60,781 nt of DNA. Source: Oscillospiraceae bacterium (GTDB lineage Bacteria; Bacillota; Clostridia; Oscillospirales; Oscillospiraceae). Location: the NCBI GenBank assembly GCA_017410425.1, contig JAFQQV010000063.1:1-60781 (forward strand), in the 5' to 3' direction. A program made the translations under genes and the position numbers. The notes under the pieces are model-generated. The model was not told the DNA's origin. It did not search any database and worked only from the letters and a program-made list of their open reading frames with translations. Positions 52,148 to 60,707 of the stretch are shown piece by piece (position 1 is the first letter of the stretch; each line of letters opens with the position of its first letter).

Positions 52148-52885
52148 ATGGAATTTAATGTAAACAGCCCGGTGCTGTTCCTGATTGTGGGAATCATCGT
52201 GCTGATTGTTCTGATCCAGTCGGTATATTTTCTCATTAAAGCCTGGCGGCACGGCATTGCCATCGGCATGGACGGCAAAAAGCTTAAAAAAGTGGCAGCT
52301 ACTGCGGCAGTATTTACCATCGCCCCGGCGGTGGCGATTGTCATATCGGTCATCACTCTGTCCAAAGATTTAGGCTTGCCTCTGCCCTGGCTGAGGCTCA
52401 GCGTGGTGGGCAGCCTTTCCTATGAGACTATTGCTGCCACAAACGCGGAAAGCGCCATGGGTCTGGTATTCGGTCAGGTTACCAACATGACAGCCACCCA
52501 GTATGTCACCGTGGCGGCGGTTATGACCGTGTGCATCATGGTGGGTATCTGGCTTGTGCCTGTCATAGGCAAGAAAATTGAAAATGGCCTTATAAGCATA
52601 GAAAACCGGGACAAGAAATGGGGCGAGATTTTTTCTTCCTCCATGTTCATCGGCATGATCTCTGCCTTTGTAGGCTATGTGTTCTGCGATTTTTCCAGCA
52701 TTTTCAGCGGCGAAACCTGGGGCCTGATCCCGGTGTTTGTTATGATTGTCTCTGCACTCTTAATGGCGGCGGCAGGACTTACCGCAAGGAGGAAAGGCTT
52801 TGGCTGGCTCAATGACTATGCCCTGCCCATAAGCCTTATCGGCGGCATGGCGGCAGCCATACCCATCACTGCCTGGCTGGGCTGA
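52148..52885 (+). CDS. DUF5058 family membrane protein
   Basis: 245 residues, about six to seven membrane spans. MEFNVNSPVLFLIVGIIVLI, FTIAPAVAIVISVITLSKDL and LPLPWLRLSVVGSLSYETIA match what I recall of the DUF5058 family, which is uncharacterised. ATG at 52148 is 11 bases from AAAGGAG; GTG at 52136 overlaps that site. First of three tightly packed genes with a second membrane protein and an M20 peptidase, which suggests uptake and hydrolysis of a peptide-like or N-acyl substrate; this is inference. Confidence 0.82.
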   Translation: MEFNVNSPVLFLIVGIIVLIVLIQSVYFLIKAWRHGIAIGMDGKKLKKVAATAAVFTIAPAVAIVISVITLSKDLGLPLPWLRLSVVGSLSYETIAATNAESAMGLVFGQVTNMTATQYVTVAAVMTVCIMVGIWLVPVIGKKIENGLISIENRDKKWGEIFSSSMFIGMISAFVGYVFCDFSSIFSGETWGLIPVFVMIVSALLMAAAGLTARRKGFGWLNDYALPISLIGGMAAAIPITAWLG

Positions 52886-52899
52886 AAGGGGGATGCGAT

Positions 52900-53565
52900 A
52901 TGAAAAAGAATATGTCTTATCGTGACAGCGTCCACAGAGACGGCAGAATCTGGAATATCTCTGTGATGATAATCCTGTTCATGTTCCCGGTGGCAGTGGG
53001 TCTTATCTTCGATGCGGGCCTTGATCTCAAGGGCTTTGCTATGGGTATCCTTGCAACCGCACCCATGTACTGGGCAGTTGCCGTGGTGGAGACCTTTACC
53101 TTTGTGCCCATGCTGGGTACCGGCGGCTCTTACCTGAGCTTTGTAACCGGCAACATCTCCAATCTCAAGCTGCCCGTTGCCCTCAACGCGCTGGAGCAGG
53201 CCGGCGTCAACATCCGCAGCGACGAAGGCGAGGTGGTGGCTACCATCGCCATCGCCGTTTCCAGCATAGTCACTACCCTTATTATAATTCTGGGCGTTAT
53301 ACTTATCGTGCCTCTGACCCCGGTGCTCAACTCCCCGGTGCTGGAGCCTGCCTTTGCCCAGATTCTGCCCGCCCTCTTCGGCGGCCTGGGCGTGGTCTTT
53401 GTCAGCAAGAACTGGAAGATCGCGGTTGCCCCGGTGATTCTGATGCTGGTGCTGTTTATCTTTGTGCCGGCGCTGAATGCGGGTACTGTGGGCATCATGG
53501 TGCCGGTGGGCGTGCTGTTCACGCTGGCAGTATCCCGGATTATGTACAAGAAAAAGCTTATATGA
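52900..53565 (+). CDS. Membrane protein paired with DUF5058
   Basis: 221 residues, about six to seven membrane spans with GYxxP-poor, small-residue-rich helices (FVPMLGTGGSYLSFVTGNIS, VSSIVTTLIIILGVILIVPL, VGIMVPVGVLFTLAVSRIMY). I know of no named function. It starts 14 bases after the DUF5058 gene with AAAGGGGG ahead of ATG, and 11 bases before the M20 gene. Two different small membrane proteins in one operon could be subunits of one transporter. Cytoplasmic N-terminus carries several charged residues. Confidence 0.75.
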   Translation: MKKNMSYRDSVHRDGRIWNISVMIILFMFPVAVGLIFDAGLDLKGFAMGILATAPMYWAVAVVETFTFVPMLGTGGSYLSFVTGNISNLKLPVALNALEQAGVNIRSDEGEVVATIAIAVSSIVTTLIIILGVILIVPLTPVLNSPVLEPAFAQILPALFGGLGVVFVSKNWKIAVAPVILMLVLFIFVPALNAGTVGIMVPVGVLFTLAVSRIMYKKKLI

Positions 53566-53576
53566 GGTGAAATGCC

Positions 53577-55001
53577 ATGGCTGTACTTTATATTCTGCTT
53601 TGCGTTGTAGTTGTAATATTGATGCGCGCGCTGGTCTTTGTGCCCAAGGCACAGCCTGAAAAAGCTTATGAGGAGATAAAGGTGGACGATAAGCAGGCTA
53701 TCCACGCCCTCAGTGAGCTGGTAAAGTGCAAAACCGTCAGCCGTACCGAGCCTGAGCTGGAGGACGATAAGGAGTTTGAAAAGCTGATCGCGCTTCTGCC
53801 GGAGCTCTACCCCAATGTCTGGGCCAGCTGTGCCCTTACAAAGCTGCCGGGCCGCGCTCTGCTTTTCAGGTGGGAAGGCCGGGAGCCCGGCGAGGCCGCG
53901 GTGCTGATGGCCCATTACGACGTGGTGCCGGTGGAGGAAGAAAACTGGCTGCGCCCCGCCTTTGACGCGCTGATTGAGGACGGCGTCATGTGGGGCCGCG
54001 GTACGCTGGACACCAAGGTCACCTTCAACGGCGTGCTCTGCGCCGCCGAGGCTATGATAAAAGAGGGCTTTAGCCCCAAAAACGATGTGTACTTTGCCTT
54101 CTCCGGCGGCGAGGAGGTCAATGGCCCCGGCGCAAAGAATATCGTTGAATACTTCAGGGAAAACAATGTCACTCTCAAGCTGGTGCTGGACGAGGGCGGC
54201 GCTGTGGTTGAAAATGTCTTCCCCGGCGTTACCAAGCCCTGCGGCCTTATAGGCATTGCGGAGAAGGGCCTTCTCAACGTGGAATACTCCATCTCCGGCC
54301 ACGGCGGCCACGCTTCTGCACCTGCACCCCACACACCGGTAGGAAAGCTGTCCAGAGCCTGCGCGAGACTTGAAAACAAGCCCTTCAAGCTCCACGTAAC
54401 CAAGCCTGCCGCCGAGATGTTTGACACTCTGGGCCGGCACTCAAGCTTTGTGTACAGAATAATCTTTGCAAACATGTGGCTCTTCAAACCGGTGCTTGAT
54501 ATACTCTGCCGCAAGACCGGCGGCGAGATCAACGCCCTGCTCAGAACCACCGTGGCCTTCACCCAGATGAAGGGCAGCCCGGCACCCAATGTGATACCCT
54601 CTGCCGCCTCCATGGTGTCCAATCTCCGTCTCAACCCCGATGACAGCGTTGAGGGTGCGCTGGACTACATCCGCGCCACCATCAAGGACGAGAGCATCAG
54701 CCTTCGCCCCTTTGATGCCACCGAGCCCAGCCCCATCTCCAGCACCGACTGCGAAGGCTGGCGCATTGTGTGCGACGCCGTCTCCGGCACATGGCCCGGC
54801 AGCATTGTGTCGCCTTATCTGATGGTGCAGTGTTCCGACTCAAGGCACTATGGCCCCATTTCCGACAAGGTATACCGCTTCTCTGCCATGGCACTGACCA
54901 AGGAGGAGCGCGGCAGCATCCACGGCGCAAACGAGCGCATAAAGCTTGAAAACATCGTGAAGGCTGTGGAATTCTTTACGAGAGTGATGAAAAAGCTGTG
55001 A
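53577..55001 (+). CDS. M20-family metallopeptidase, membrane-anchored
   Basis: 474 residues. One N-terminal membrane span (~2-22) precedes an M20/M28-like zinc peptidase: VLMAHYDVVPVEEENW (first zinc His and Asp), WGRGTLDTKVTFNG (bridging Asp), FAFSGGEEVNGPGAKN (catalytic Glu and zinc Glu) and VLDEGGAV. The layout resembles carboxypeptidase S-like M20 enzymes and N-acyl-amino-acid hydrolases. The dimerisation domain with GHGGHASAPAPHTPVGKL is present. Third gene of the DUF5058 operon. Which side of the membrane the catalytic part faces is not certain. Confidence 0.9.
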   Translation: MAVLYILLCVVVVILMRALVFVPKAQPEKAYEEIKVDDKQAIHALSELVKCKTVSRTEPELEDDKEFEKLIALLPELYPNVWASCALTKLPGRALLFRWEGREPGEAAVLMAHYDVVPVEEENWLRPAFDALIEDGVMWGRGTLDTKVTFNGVLCAAEAMIKEGFSPKNDVYFAFSGGEEVNGPGAKNIVEYFRENNVTLKLVLDEGGAVVENVFPGVTKPCGLIGIAEKGLLNVEYSISGHGGHASAPAPHTPVGKLSRACARLENKPFKLHVTKPAAEMFDTLGRHSSFVYRIIFANMWLFKPVLDILCRKTGGEINALLRTTVAFTQMKGSPAPNVIPSAASMVSNLRLNPDDSVEGALDYIRATIKDESISLRPFDATEPSPISSTDCEGWRIVCDAVSGTWPGSIVSPYLMVQCSDSRHYGPISDKVYRFSAMALTKEERGSIHGANERIKLENIVKAVEFFTRVMKKL

Positions 55002-55040
55002 TAAACAAAGGCCGCAGGCTGGCTGATACGAGGCTTGAAA

Positions 55041-55090
55041 CACCTCATCCACCGCAAGCGGTACCCCTTCCCCTCCAGGGGAAGGCTTTT
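55041..55090. repeat. TTCG-type palindromic intergenic repeat (diverged)
   Basis: CACCTCATCCACCGCAAGCGG followed by CCCCTTCCCCTCCAGGGGAAGG (each shown only in part as CACCTCATCCACCGCAAGCG and CTTCCCCTCCAGGGGAAG). Confidence 0.65.
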
Positions 55091-55097
55091 ACGAAGA

Positions 55098-55125
55098 AGC
55101 CCCCCTTTACAAGGGGGGCTTTTTT
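55098..55125 (+). terminator. Terminator after the DUF5058 operon
   Basis: AGCCCCCCTT and AAGGGGGGCT around TAC, followed by six T. Confidence 0.9.
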
Positions 55126-55135
55126 GACTATTAAG

Positions 55136-55165
55136 TTGACGATGTGCATATAAGAATGATAAAAT
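55136..55165 (+). promoter_or_regulatory. Sigma-A promoter of mnmG-mnmA
   Basis: TTGACG and TAAAAT with an 18-bp spacer, 34 bases before the mnmG ATG. Confidence 0.65.
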
Positions 55166-55199
55166 ATATTGTTATCTTTCAAATAAAAGGTGTTTACAC

Positions 55200-57071
55200 A
55201 TGATAAAATACAATGCTGGAAAATGCGATATAGCCGTTATCGGCGCGGGCCATGCGGGTATTGAGGCCGCGCTGGCGGCAGCACGTCTTGGCATGGACAC
55301 CATCTGCTTTACGGTGAACATGGACGCTGTGGGCAATATGCCCTGTAACCCCGCCATCGGTGGCACCGGCAAGGGCCATCTGGTGCGCGAGCTGGATGCT
55401 CTGGGCGGCGAGATGGCAAAGGCGGCGGACATGGCCTGCATTCAGTACCGTATGCTGAATCTGGGCAAGGGCCCGGCTGTCCACTCCCTGCGCGCTCAGG
55501 CCGATCGGCGGCGTTATCAGGACGTGATGAAGCACATCCTTGAAAAGCAGGAAGGCTTACGCATGAAGCAGGCCGAGGTCGTGGACATCGGCGTGGAGGA
55601 TGGCAAAGTCGTTTCCGTCACCACCGCAACAGGGGCAGAGTATAGCTGCAAGGCTGCTATCATCGCCAGCGGCACCTATCTTGACGGCCGCATAATCGTG
55701 GGCGAGCTGCTGCAGTCCTCCGGCCCGGACGGGCTGGCGGCGGCTGTGGCGCTGGCGCCCAGACTTAAGGAGCTGGGCCTGGGTATGCGAAGATTCAAGA
55801 CCGGCACCCCTCCAAGAGTCAATGCCCGCACGGTGGACTTTTCCAAAATGGAGCTGCAGCCCGGCGACGAGGAGATTGAGTGCTTCTCCTTCTCCACCGT
55901 GGATACGCCCATCAACTCCGCCGTCTGCTATCTTACCTACACCAATGAGGAAACCCATGAGATAATCCGCGATAATCTTGACCGCAGTCCTATATACTCC
56001 GGCGTTATTGAGGGCGTGGGCCCCCGCTATTGCCCCAGTATTGAGACGAAGATCATGACCTTTGCAGATAAAAAGCGTCACCAGCTTTTTGTGGAGCCTA
56101 TGGGCCTCAACACAGAGGAGCTTTATATTCAAGGCTTTTCCAGCTCCCTGCCGGAGGAGGTGCAGGTGCGTATGCTGCACACCATACCCGGCCTTGAGCA
56201 TGCGGAGATGACCCGGCCTGCCTACGCTATCGAGTATGACTGCGTTGACCCCACCGAGCTCTACCCCACGCTGGAGTGCAAGAAGATAAGCGGCCTTTAC
56301 GGAGCGGGCCAGTTCAACGGTTCCTCCGGCTATGAGGAGGCGGCGGTGCAGGGCTTTGTGGCCGGTGTCAACGCCGCGAGGAAAATAAAAGGGGAGAGCC
56401 CCTTCATCCTGCGGCGCAGCGAGGGCTATATCGGCACGCTGATTGACGATCTTGTGACCAAGGGCACCAATGAGCCCTACCGCATGATGACCTCCCGAAG
56501 CGAGTATCGCCTGCTGCACAGGCAGGACAATGCGGACAAGCGCCTGAGCAAAATAGGCTACGAGCTGGGCCTGGTAAGCGAGGAAACTTACAACAAGGTA
56601 CTGGAAAAGTACGCTTTGGTTGAAAAAGAGACAAAGCGCCTTGAAAAGCTGAACCTCAGTCCCACGGCGGAATTGAACGCCATGCTGGAAACCAAGGGCA
56701 GCGCTCCAGTCAGCACCGGCTTTTCCGTGGCGGATATTATACGCCGCCCCCAGATAAGCTATGCCGACACTGCGCCCTTTGACCCTGAGCGGCCCGAACT
56801 GCCAAAAGCCGTAAAGCAGCAGGTGGAGATCAGCCTCAAGTATGAAGGCTACATCAAGCGCCAGCTCAAGCAGGTGGAGGAGTTTACCAAGCTTGAGGAA
56901 AAGCGCCTGCCTGCGGACATCAACTACGCCGAGGTCACGGGCCTTCGCCTTGAGGCCAGGGAGAAGCTTGAGAAAATACGCCCCGAAAACTTCGGACAGG
57001 CCGGCAGAATATCCGGCGTTTCCCCGGCGGATATTTCGGTACTGATGATATATGTGGAGAGCAGAAAATGA
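55200..57071 (+). CDS. mnmG: tRNA uridine-34 5-carboxymethylaminomethyl modification enzyme MnmG
   Basis: FAD-binding subunit of the MnmE/MnmG complex. 623 residues. [20 protein letters not shown] is the dinucleotide site; [40 protein letters not shown] and [18 protein letters not shown] are GidA signatures, followed by [20 protein letters not shown] and [20 protein letters not shown]. The C-terminal helical tRNA-binding domain is complete. Overlaps mnmA by ATGA, so two enzymes of the same wobble uridine are coupled. Confidence 0.97.
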   Translation: MIKYNAGKCDIAVIGAGHAGIEAALAAARLGMDTICFTVNMDAVGNMPCNPAIGGTGKGHLVRELDALGGEMAKAADMACIQYRMLNLGKGPAVHSLRAQADRRRYQDVMKHILEKQEGLRMKQAEVVDIGVEDGKVVSVTTATGAEYSCKAAIIASGTYLDGRIIVGELLQSSGPDGLAAAVALAPRLKELGLGMRRFKTGTPPRVNARTVDFSKMELQPGDEEIECFSFSTVDTPINSAVCYLTYTNEETHEIIRDNLDRSPIYSGVIEGVGPRYCPSIETKIMTFADKKRHQLFVEPMGLNTEELYIQGFSSSLPEEVQVRMLHTIPGLEHAEMTRPAYAIEYDCVDPTELYPTLECKKISGLYGAGQFNGSSGYEEAAVQGFVAGVNAARKIKGESPFILRRSEGYIGTLIDDLVTKGTNEPYRMMTSRSEYRLLHRQDNADKRLSKIGYELGLVSEETYNKVLEKYALVEKETKRLEKLNLSPTAELNAMLETKGSAPVSTGFSVADIIRRPQISYADTAPFDPERPELPKAVKQQVEISLKYEGYIKRQLKQVEEFTKLEEKRLPADINYAEVTGLRLEAREKLEKIRPENFGQAGRISGVSPADISVLMIYVESRK

Positions 57072-58072
57072 CTAAAGTTGTGCTTGGATTTTCCGGTGGA
57101 GTTGACTCCGCCGTGTCCGCCGTGCTGCTTAAAAAGGCGGGCTATGATGTTCATGGCGTGTATCTTGATAACAGCGGTGAGAAGGAGCGTAACGAGGCCG
57201 TTACTTCGGCTGAACGCATGGGCATTGAGCTTTCTGTTATCAACGTGAAGGCGGAGCTGGAGGAAAAGGTTTGCAGGACCTTTACCGACTGCTATCTTCG
57301 GGGCGAAACACCCAATCCCTGCATCATCTGCAACCCGGGGCTCAAGTTCCGCAATCTTATCGCCGAAGCGGACCGGCTGGGTGCAGACTTTGTGGCCACC
57401 GGCCACTATGCCAGGGCTGAGGGCGGCGCGCTCTACAAGGGGCAGCCTAGCAACGACCAGAGCTATATGCTCTGCCGCCTGACACGTGAGCAGGCCGGGC
57501 GGCTTATCCTGCCCCTGGGCGGATATGAGAAAAAGCAGGTGCGCGAGATGGCTGAGAGCTTCGGCCTCGATACCGCCAAGAAGCCGGACAGCATGGAGAT
57601 CTGCTTCATCCCCGACAAGGACTATATCGGCTGGATGTCAAAGCGGGTGGAGCTGCCCGGAGCGGGAGACTTTGTATTTCACGGCGAAGTTATCGGCCGG
57701 CACGAGGGCATCTACCGCTACACCGTCGGTCAGCGCAGACCCGGGCTTTATAATGAGCGTAAGCTTTATATCTCCCGCATTGATGCAGAGACAAACTCCA
57801 TTGAGCTTGCCCTCTGGGAGGAGCTTTTCAAGACCGAGGTCCGGGCCCGGGACTTCAACTGGCTTATAGATGTGCCCGCTGAGCCTATCAGGGCCTCTGT
57901 CCGCGTGCGCCACACAAAGTGGGAAAACCCGGACTGCACGGTCTATGCCGAGGGCGACAGGGTGAAGATAATATGTGATGAGCCGGTACGCGCTCCGGCG
58001 GCAGGCCAGTCGGCAGTGCTGTACATGGGTGACAGACTCATCGGCGGCGGATTTATTATAAGTAATAAGTAA
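57068..58072 (+). CDS. mnmA: tRNA-specific 2-thiouridylase MnmA
   Basis: Thiolates U34 of tRNA-Lys, -Glu and -Gln. 334 residues, shorter than the usual ~360. PP-loop [20 protein letters not shown]; the catalytic Cys pair in [12 protein letters not shown] and [27 protein letters not shown]. The linker and C-terminal beta-barrel ([16 protein letters not shown]) are present in compact form. Start is the ATG within the mnmG stop (ATGA). Confidence 0.95.
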   Translation: MTKVVLGFSGGVDSAVSAVLLKKAGYDVHGVYLDNSGEKERNEAVTSAERMGIELSVINVKAELEEKVCRTFTDCYLRGETPNPCIICNPGLKFRNLIAEADRLGADFVATGHYARAEGGALYKGQPSNDQSYMLCRLTREQAGRLILPLGGYEKKQVREMAESFGLDTAKKPDSMEICFIPDKDYIGWMSKRVELPGAGDFVFHGEVIGRHEGIYRYTVGQRRPGLYNERKLYISRIDAETNSIELALWEELFKTEVRARDFNWLIDVPAEPIRASVRVRHTKWENPDCTVYAEGDRVKIICDEPVRAPAAGQSAVLYMGDRLIGGGFIISNK

Positions 58073-58095
58073 GAGTGAATATGTAATAGGTAAAA

Positions 58096-58197
58096 CCAAC
58101 TCAGAGCCCAGCGTAGCGGGTCTGAGTTGGAAAGGAGAAAAAAGCCTGAGGGTCATATAGCTCCGCTTGCGGGGCTATATGACCCTCAGGCTTTTTT
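58096..58197 (+). repeat. Bipartite hairpin element, copy 2; also terminates mnmA
   Basis: First hairpin: CCAACTCAGA (58096-58105) pairs with TCTGAGTTGG (58121-58130) around GCCCAGCGTAGCGGG. Then AAAGGAGAAA, then a second hairpin with a 23-bp-class stem starting AAAAAGCCTGAGGGTCATAT and closing with GGCTTTTTT at ~58197. The second part works as an intrinsic terminator. Same architecture as copies at 5617 (minus) and 58828. Confidence 0.82.
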
Positions 58198-58200
58198 CGA

Positions 58201-58770
58201 CTACACGGGGCTTATTCTGCCCATACCGTCAGTATACATCACGGGGCTCAGACCGGTGACGAGCAGGATCATGTCATCATTGCTGAGAGCAAACTCTGCT
58301 CTTGTGTAGCGGGGCGTAAGGCTCAGGCCACGGACAAAGCCGCTGTTTGCCCAGGTGGGCAGGGTCTTGTCTATGTATCTTGAAAACTCCGCGCGAAAGC
58401 CTTCCGCATCCTCCACCGTGCCAAGGCGCAGGCCGTCCACATAGATGCAGCTGCCCCGCATCACGCCATCGGCGGCGCAGAGCAGGGCGTCTGTCAGCAG
58501 CGGCGCCTTCTCCGCAGGGCGGGCGAATGTAAGGCGCAGATGCCGGGAATAGTCCGGTAGGCTTGCAGCCCCCGGCAGAATCTCCTCCGCGGCGGCCATA
58601 GCCGCAGTATGGGCAAGGCTCGCCGCCTTCAGACTGCATCCGGTGTCGATGCGTCTGCCGTCCACAGTGAAATCACAGCTGGCGCGCAGATGGGAACAGA
58701 GCGTAAAGGCCAGCGCGAAGAAAAGTATAAAGGATTTTTTCAGTATCTTGACCACCTCCGAGGTTAACAT
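58201..58770 (-). CDS. Predicted exported protein of unknown function
   Basis: 189 residues. An N-terminal signal peptide (KKSFILFFALAFTLCSHLRA) suggests export. The segment GSCIYVDGLRLGTVEDAEGF recalls the N-terminal VDG(x)xVG domain found before M23 peptidases and G5 domains, but the catalytic part is absent, so it may be a remnant or a stand-alone domain. ATG at 58770 has no good ribosome site; GGAGGT lies just inside, so translation may begin slightly later at a non-ATG codon. The gene runs between two bipartite hairpin elements. Confidence 0.6.
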   Translation of the reverse strand: MLTSEVVKILKKSFILFFALAFTLCSHLRASCDFTVDGRRIDTGCSLKAASLAHTAAMAAAEEILPGAASLPDYSRHLRLTFARPAEKAPLLTDALLCAADGVMRGSCIYVDGLRLGTVEDAEGFRAEFSRYIDKTLPTWANSGFVRGLSLTPRYTRAEFALSNDDMILLVTGLSPVMYTDGMGRISPV

Positions 58771-58788
58771 AACACTATAGAGCGTTGA

Positions 58789-58964
58789 GGTCAAGTCATT
58801 CGGCAAAAGCTCCTAAAATGTACTGTACCAAGCCGAAACCCAGCGTTAAGCGGTTTCGGCTTGGAAAGGAAGAAGGAGCCTGCGGATAAGTAGCTTTCGG
58901 ACAAAAAGTCCGGAAGCGGAATGGAGCCGGCTTCTTCTGACGCGGTCAAGTCATTCGGCAAAAG
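58789..58964 (+). repeat. Bipartite hairpin element, copy 3, flanked by 21-bp direct repeats
   Basis: The first hairpin has a perfect 13-bp stem, CCAAGCCGAAACC (58828-58840) with 58852-58864, around CAGCGTTAAGC, followed by AAAGGAAGAAGGAGCC. The second part holds CTTTCGGAC/GTCCGGAAG and an outer GAAGAAG/CTTCTTC pairing. Identical 21-bp sequences beginning GGTCAAGTCATTCGGC lie at 58789-58809 and 58944-58964, enclosing the element. Confidence 0.8.
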
Positions 58965-58977
58965 AGGTGCAAAGCTT

Positions 58978-59607
58978 TTATAAACTGATTTTTTCCGCGG
59001 GAACAAGCTCGTTTGCCGTTGTGATGGATACCTCAAAGGCAACCCGCTCCATAGGGCCGGATTCAGTGAGCTTTACGTAGCTGCGGCTCTGGAGCCGGCC
59101 CTCCAGACGAAGCTCGGTACCCACCGTCCAGAGGGCGGCCTCTCTGGCCTTTATGCCCCAGCAGATGCAGGGCAGATAGTCCGAGCGACCGTAGTGCCGG
59201 TTCACCGCCAGCATCAGATCGCAGATGTCCCGGCCCATGGGTGTCACCCGCAGGTTTGGGCTTTTGCAGAGAGTGCCGGTGAGCTGCACAAGGTTTTCGT
59301 CCGGTCCGTCACAGAAATAAAGCTCCTTTGCCAGCACCGTGATCACAAGCTTTGCCCCTTCGCCCCGGCGGTTGTTCCAGGTGCGGAGCTGACCGATTAC
59401 GCAGAGATTTTCCTTCTCCTCAGTCTCCAGCTGACTCAGCTGCTCCCGGCGCAGGACGATGTTTACAGTGTCCGTATTGCCGGAGAGGCGGCGTACTTCC
59501 AGCGGGAAAACAAAAAATTGCTGGCCCCGGCCCGTGTGGGAGTACCTGGGCGCGGCTGCCACCGCACCGCAGAGCTTTATGTAGTTGTTTTCGTATATCA
59601 TGTCCAT
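58978..59607 (-). CDS. Two-OB-fold SSB-like protein
   Basis: 209 residues holding two OB-type repeats: residues ~8-105 (YIKLCGAVAAAPRYSHTG, VNIVLRREQL, NLCVIGQLRTWNN) and ~107-195 (NLVQLTGTLCKSPNLRVTPM, DLMLAVNRHYGRSDYLPCIC, LRLEGRLQSRSYVKL). The second repeat closely parallels SSB/PriB-type domains. It lacks the acidic SSB tail, so it is not a replacement for the ssb at the window start. Several clostridia have such an extra SSB-like gene; its role is unknown. AAGGAAGG precedes ATG at 59607. Confidence 0.82.
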   Translation of the reverse strand: MDMIYENNYIKLCGAVAAAPRYSHTGRGQQFFVFPLEVRRLSGNTDTVNIVLRREQLSQLETEEKENLCVIGQLRTWNNRRGEGAKLVITVLAKELYFCDGPDENLVQLTGTLCKSPNLRVTPMGRDICDLMLAVNRHYGRSDYLPCICWGIKAREAALWTVGTELRLEGRLQSRSYVKLTESGPMERVAFEVSITTANELVPAEKISL

Positions 59608-59660
59608 GGTCAGAGCCTTCCTTTTTGATTAAGATAGTCCATCTTATTCGCGGGCCACTC

Positions 59661-59689
59661 TTGAATATGACCGGGACTTGGAATATAAT
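59661..59689 (+). promoter_or_regulatory. Sigma-A promoter of deoC
   Basis: TTGAAT and TATAAT, 17-bp spacer, 31 bases before the ATG. Confidence 0.8.
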
Positions 59690-59720
59690 AACATCACAAA
59701 ACTGCAAAAGGAGTAATACC

Positions 59721-60404
59721 ATGGATATAAAGAACATTCTTGAAAAATGCGACCATACCCTGCTGCGCGTGGACTGCACCAGCGAGGAGATCAAGCGCCT
59801 GTGTGATCAGGCTATCAAATATAACTGCGCCAGCGTCTGCATCCCTCCCTGCCATGTTGCCGGTGCCAAGCGCTATGTCGGCGATAAGCTGACTATCTGC
59901 ACTGTTATCGGCTTCCCCAACGGCTATATGACTTCCGCTGCCAAGGCCTTTGAAGCTGCCGATGCCATCCGCAACGGCGCAGAGGAGATCGACATGGTTA
60001 TCAATATCTCCATGGTCAAGGACGGCTGCTGGGAAGATGTTCAGCGTGACATTCAGGCTGTCCGTGATGCCACCGTTGGCAAGATCCTGAAGGTTATTAT
60101 CGAGTGCTGCCTGCTCACCGATGAGGAGAAGGTCAAGCTCTGCCAGATCGTCACCGCCTGCAAGGCAGACTATATCAAGACCTCCACCGGATTCTCCACC
60201 GGCGGCGCAACCCGTGAGGATGTGAAGCTGATGCGCGAAAATTGCCCCGCAGAGGTCAAGGTCAAGGCCGCCGGCGGCATTGCCGATCTGCAGGATGCTG
60301 AGGACTTCGTGAACCTGGGCGCTGACCGTCTTGGCACCAGCCGCGTGGTCAAAATCGTTATGGAGCAGGAAAAGGCCGAAGGCAGCTTCAACGAAGGTTA
60401 TTGA
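59721..60404 (+). CDS. deoC: Deoxyribose-phosphate aldolase
   Basis: Splits 2-deoxyribose 5-phosphate into acetaldehyde and glyceraldehyde 3-phosphate, completing deoxynucleoside breakdown begun by DeoD. 227 residues, class I aldolase barrel. GAEEIDMVINISMVKDG, LKVIIECCLLTDEEK, the Schiff-base lysine in DYIKTSTGFSTGGAT and VKVKAAGGIADLQDAE with the second Lys are intact; GADRLGTSR closes the phosphate site. AAAGGAG precedes ATG at 59721; the longer open frame upstream is the antisense of the SSB-like gene. Confidence 0.96.
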   Translation: MDIKNILEKCDHTLLRVDCTSEEIKRLCDQAIKYNCASVCIPPCHVAGAKRYVGDKLTICTVIGFPNGYMTSAAKAFEAADAIRNGAEEIDMVINISMVKDGCWEDVQRDIQAVRDATVGKILKVIIECCLLTDEEKVKLCQIVTACKADYIKTSTGFSTGGATREDVKLMRENCPAEVKVKAAGGIADLQDAEDFVNLGADRLGTSRVVKIVMEQEKAEGSFNEGY

Positions 60405-60412
60405 GAATAATG

Positions 60413-60466
60413 TGGCCCTCTCCGTCAGGGCTATGCCCTGCCACCTCCCCCAAAGGGGGAGGCAAG
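60413..60466. repeat. TTCG-type palindromic intergenic repeat (diverged)
   Basis: GGCCCTCTCCGTCAGGGCTA, GCCCTG stem, then CCACCTCCCCC/GGGGGAGG. It lies just after deoC; no T run follows. Confidence 0.72.
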
Positions 60467-60517
60467 GGGCGGGGTGGAATTTTCCTGCATTTCGTGCATA
60501 GAATTTGAAAAAAGCCC

Positions 60518-60546
60518 TTGACATGGGGCTGAATAACTGTTATATT
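60518..60546 (+). promoter_or_regulatory. Strong sigma-A promoter of the infC operon
   Basis: Consensus TTGACA and TATATT with a 17-bp spacer, ~160 bases upstream of infC. Confidence 0.88.
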
Positions 60547-60554
60547 ACATAGGC

Positions 60555-60694
60555 TAAAACAAAGTAGTTACGGCATCCCCGTGCTCACCCGGCGACAAAT
60601 GGTCAGCTGTGGTCAATAAAGTCGTTCGAATCTGCTTGCAGGCTCGGACTGTGCTTTGACGCGGATGCTGTGCATCTGCGATTTTTTGTTTTTC
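60555..60694 (+). promoter_or_regulatory. infC leader with terminator/antiterminator (attenuator)
   Basis: The ~150-base leader ends in a perfect 9-bp hairpin CGCGGATGC/GCATCTGCG (60660-60680, one G-U) followed by ATTTTTT, placed right before the infC ribosome site. ATCTGC at 60630-60635 can pair with GCGGAT of the terminator's left arm, giving a mutually exclusive fold. By analogy with known Firmicute infC-rpmI-rplT leaders, L20 (or IF3) binding is the likely signal. Confidence 0.75.
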
Positions 60695-60707
60695 GGAGGT
60701 GTTAACA

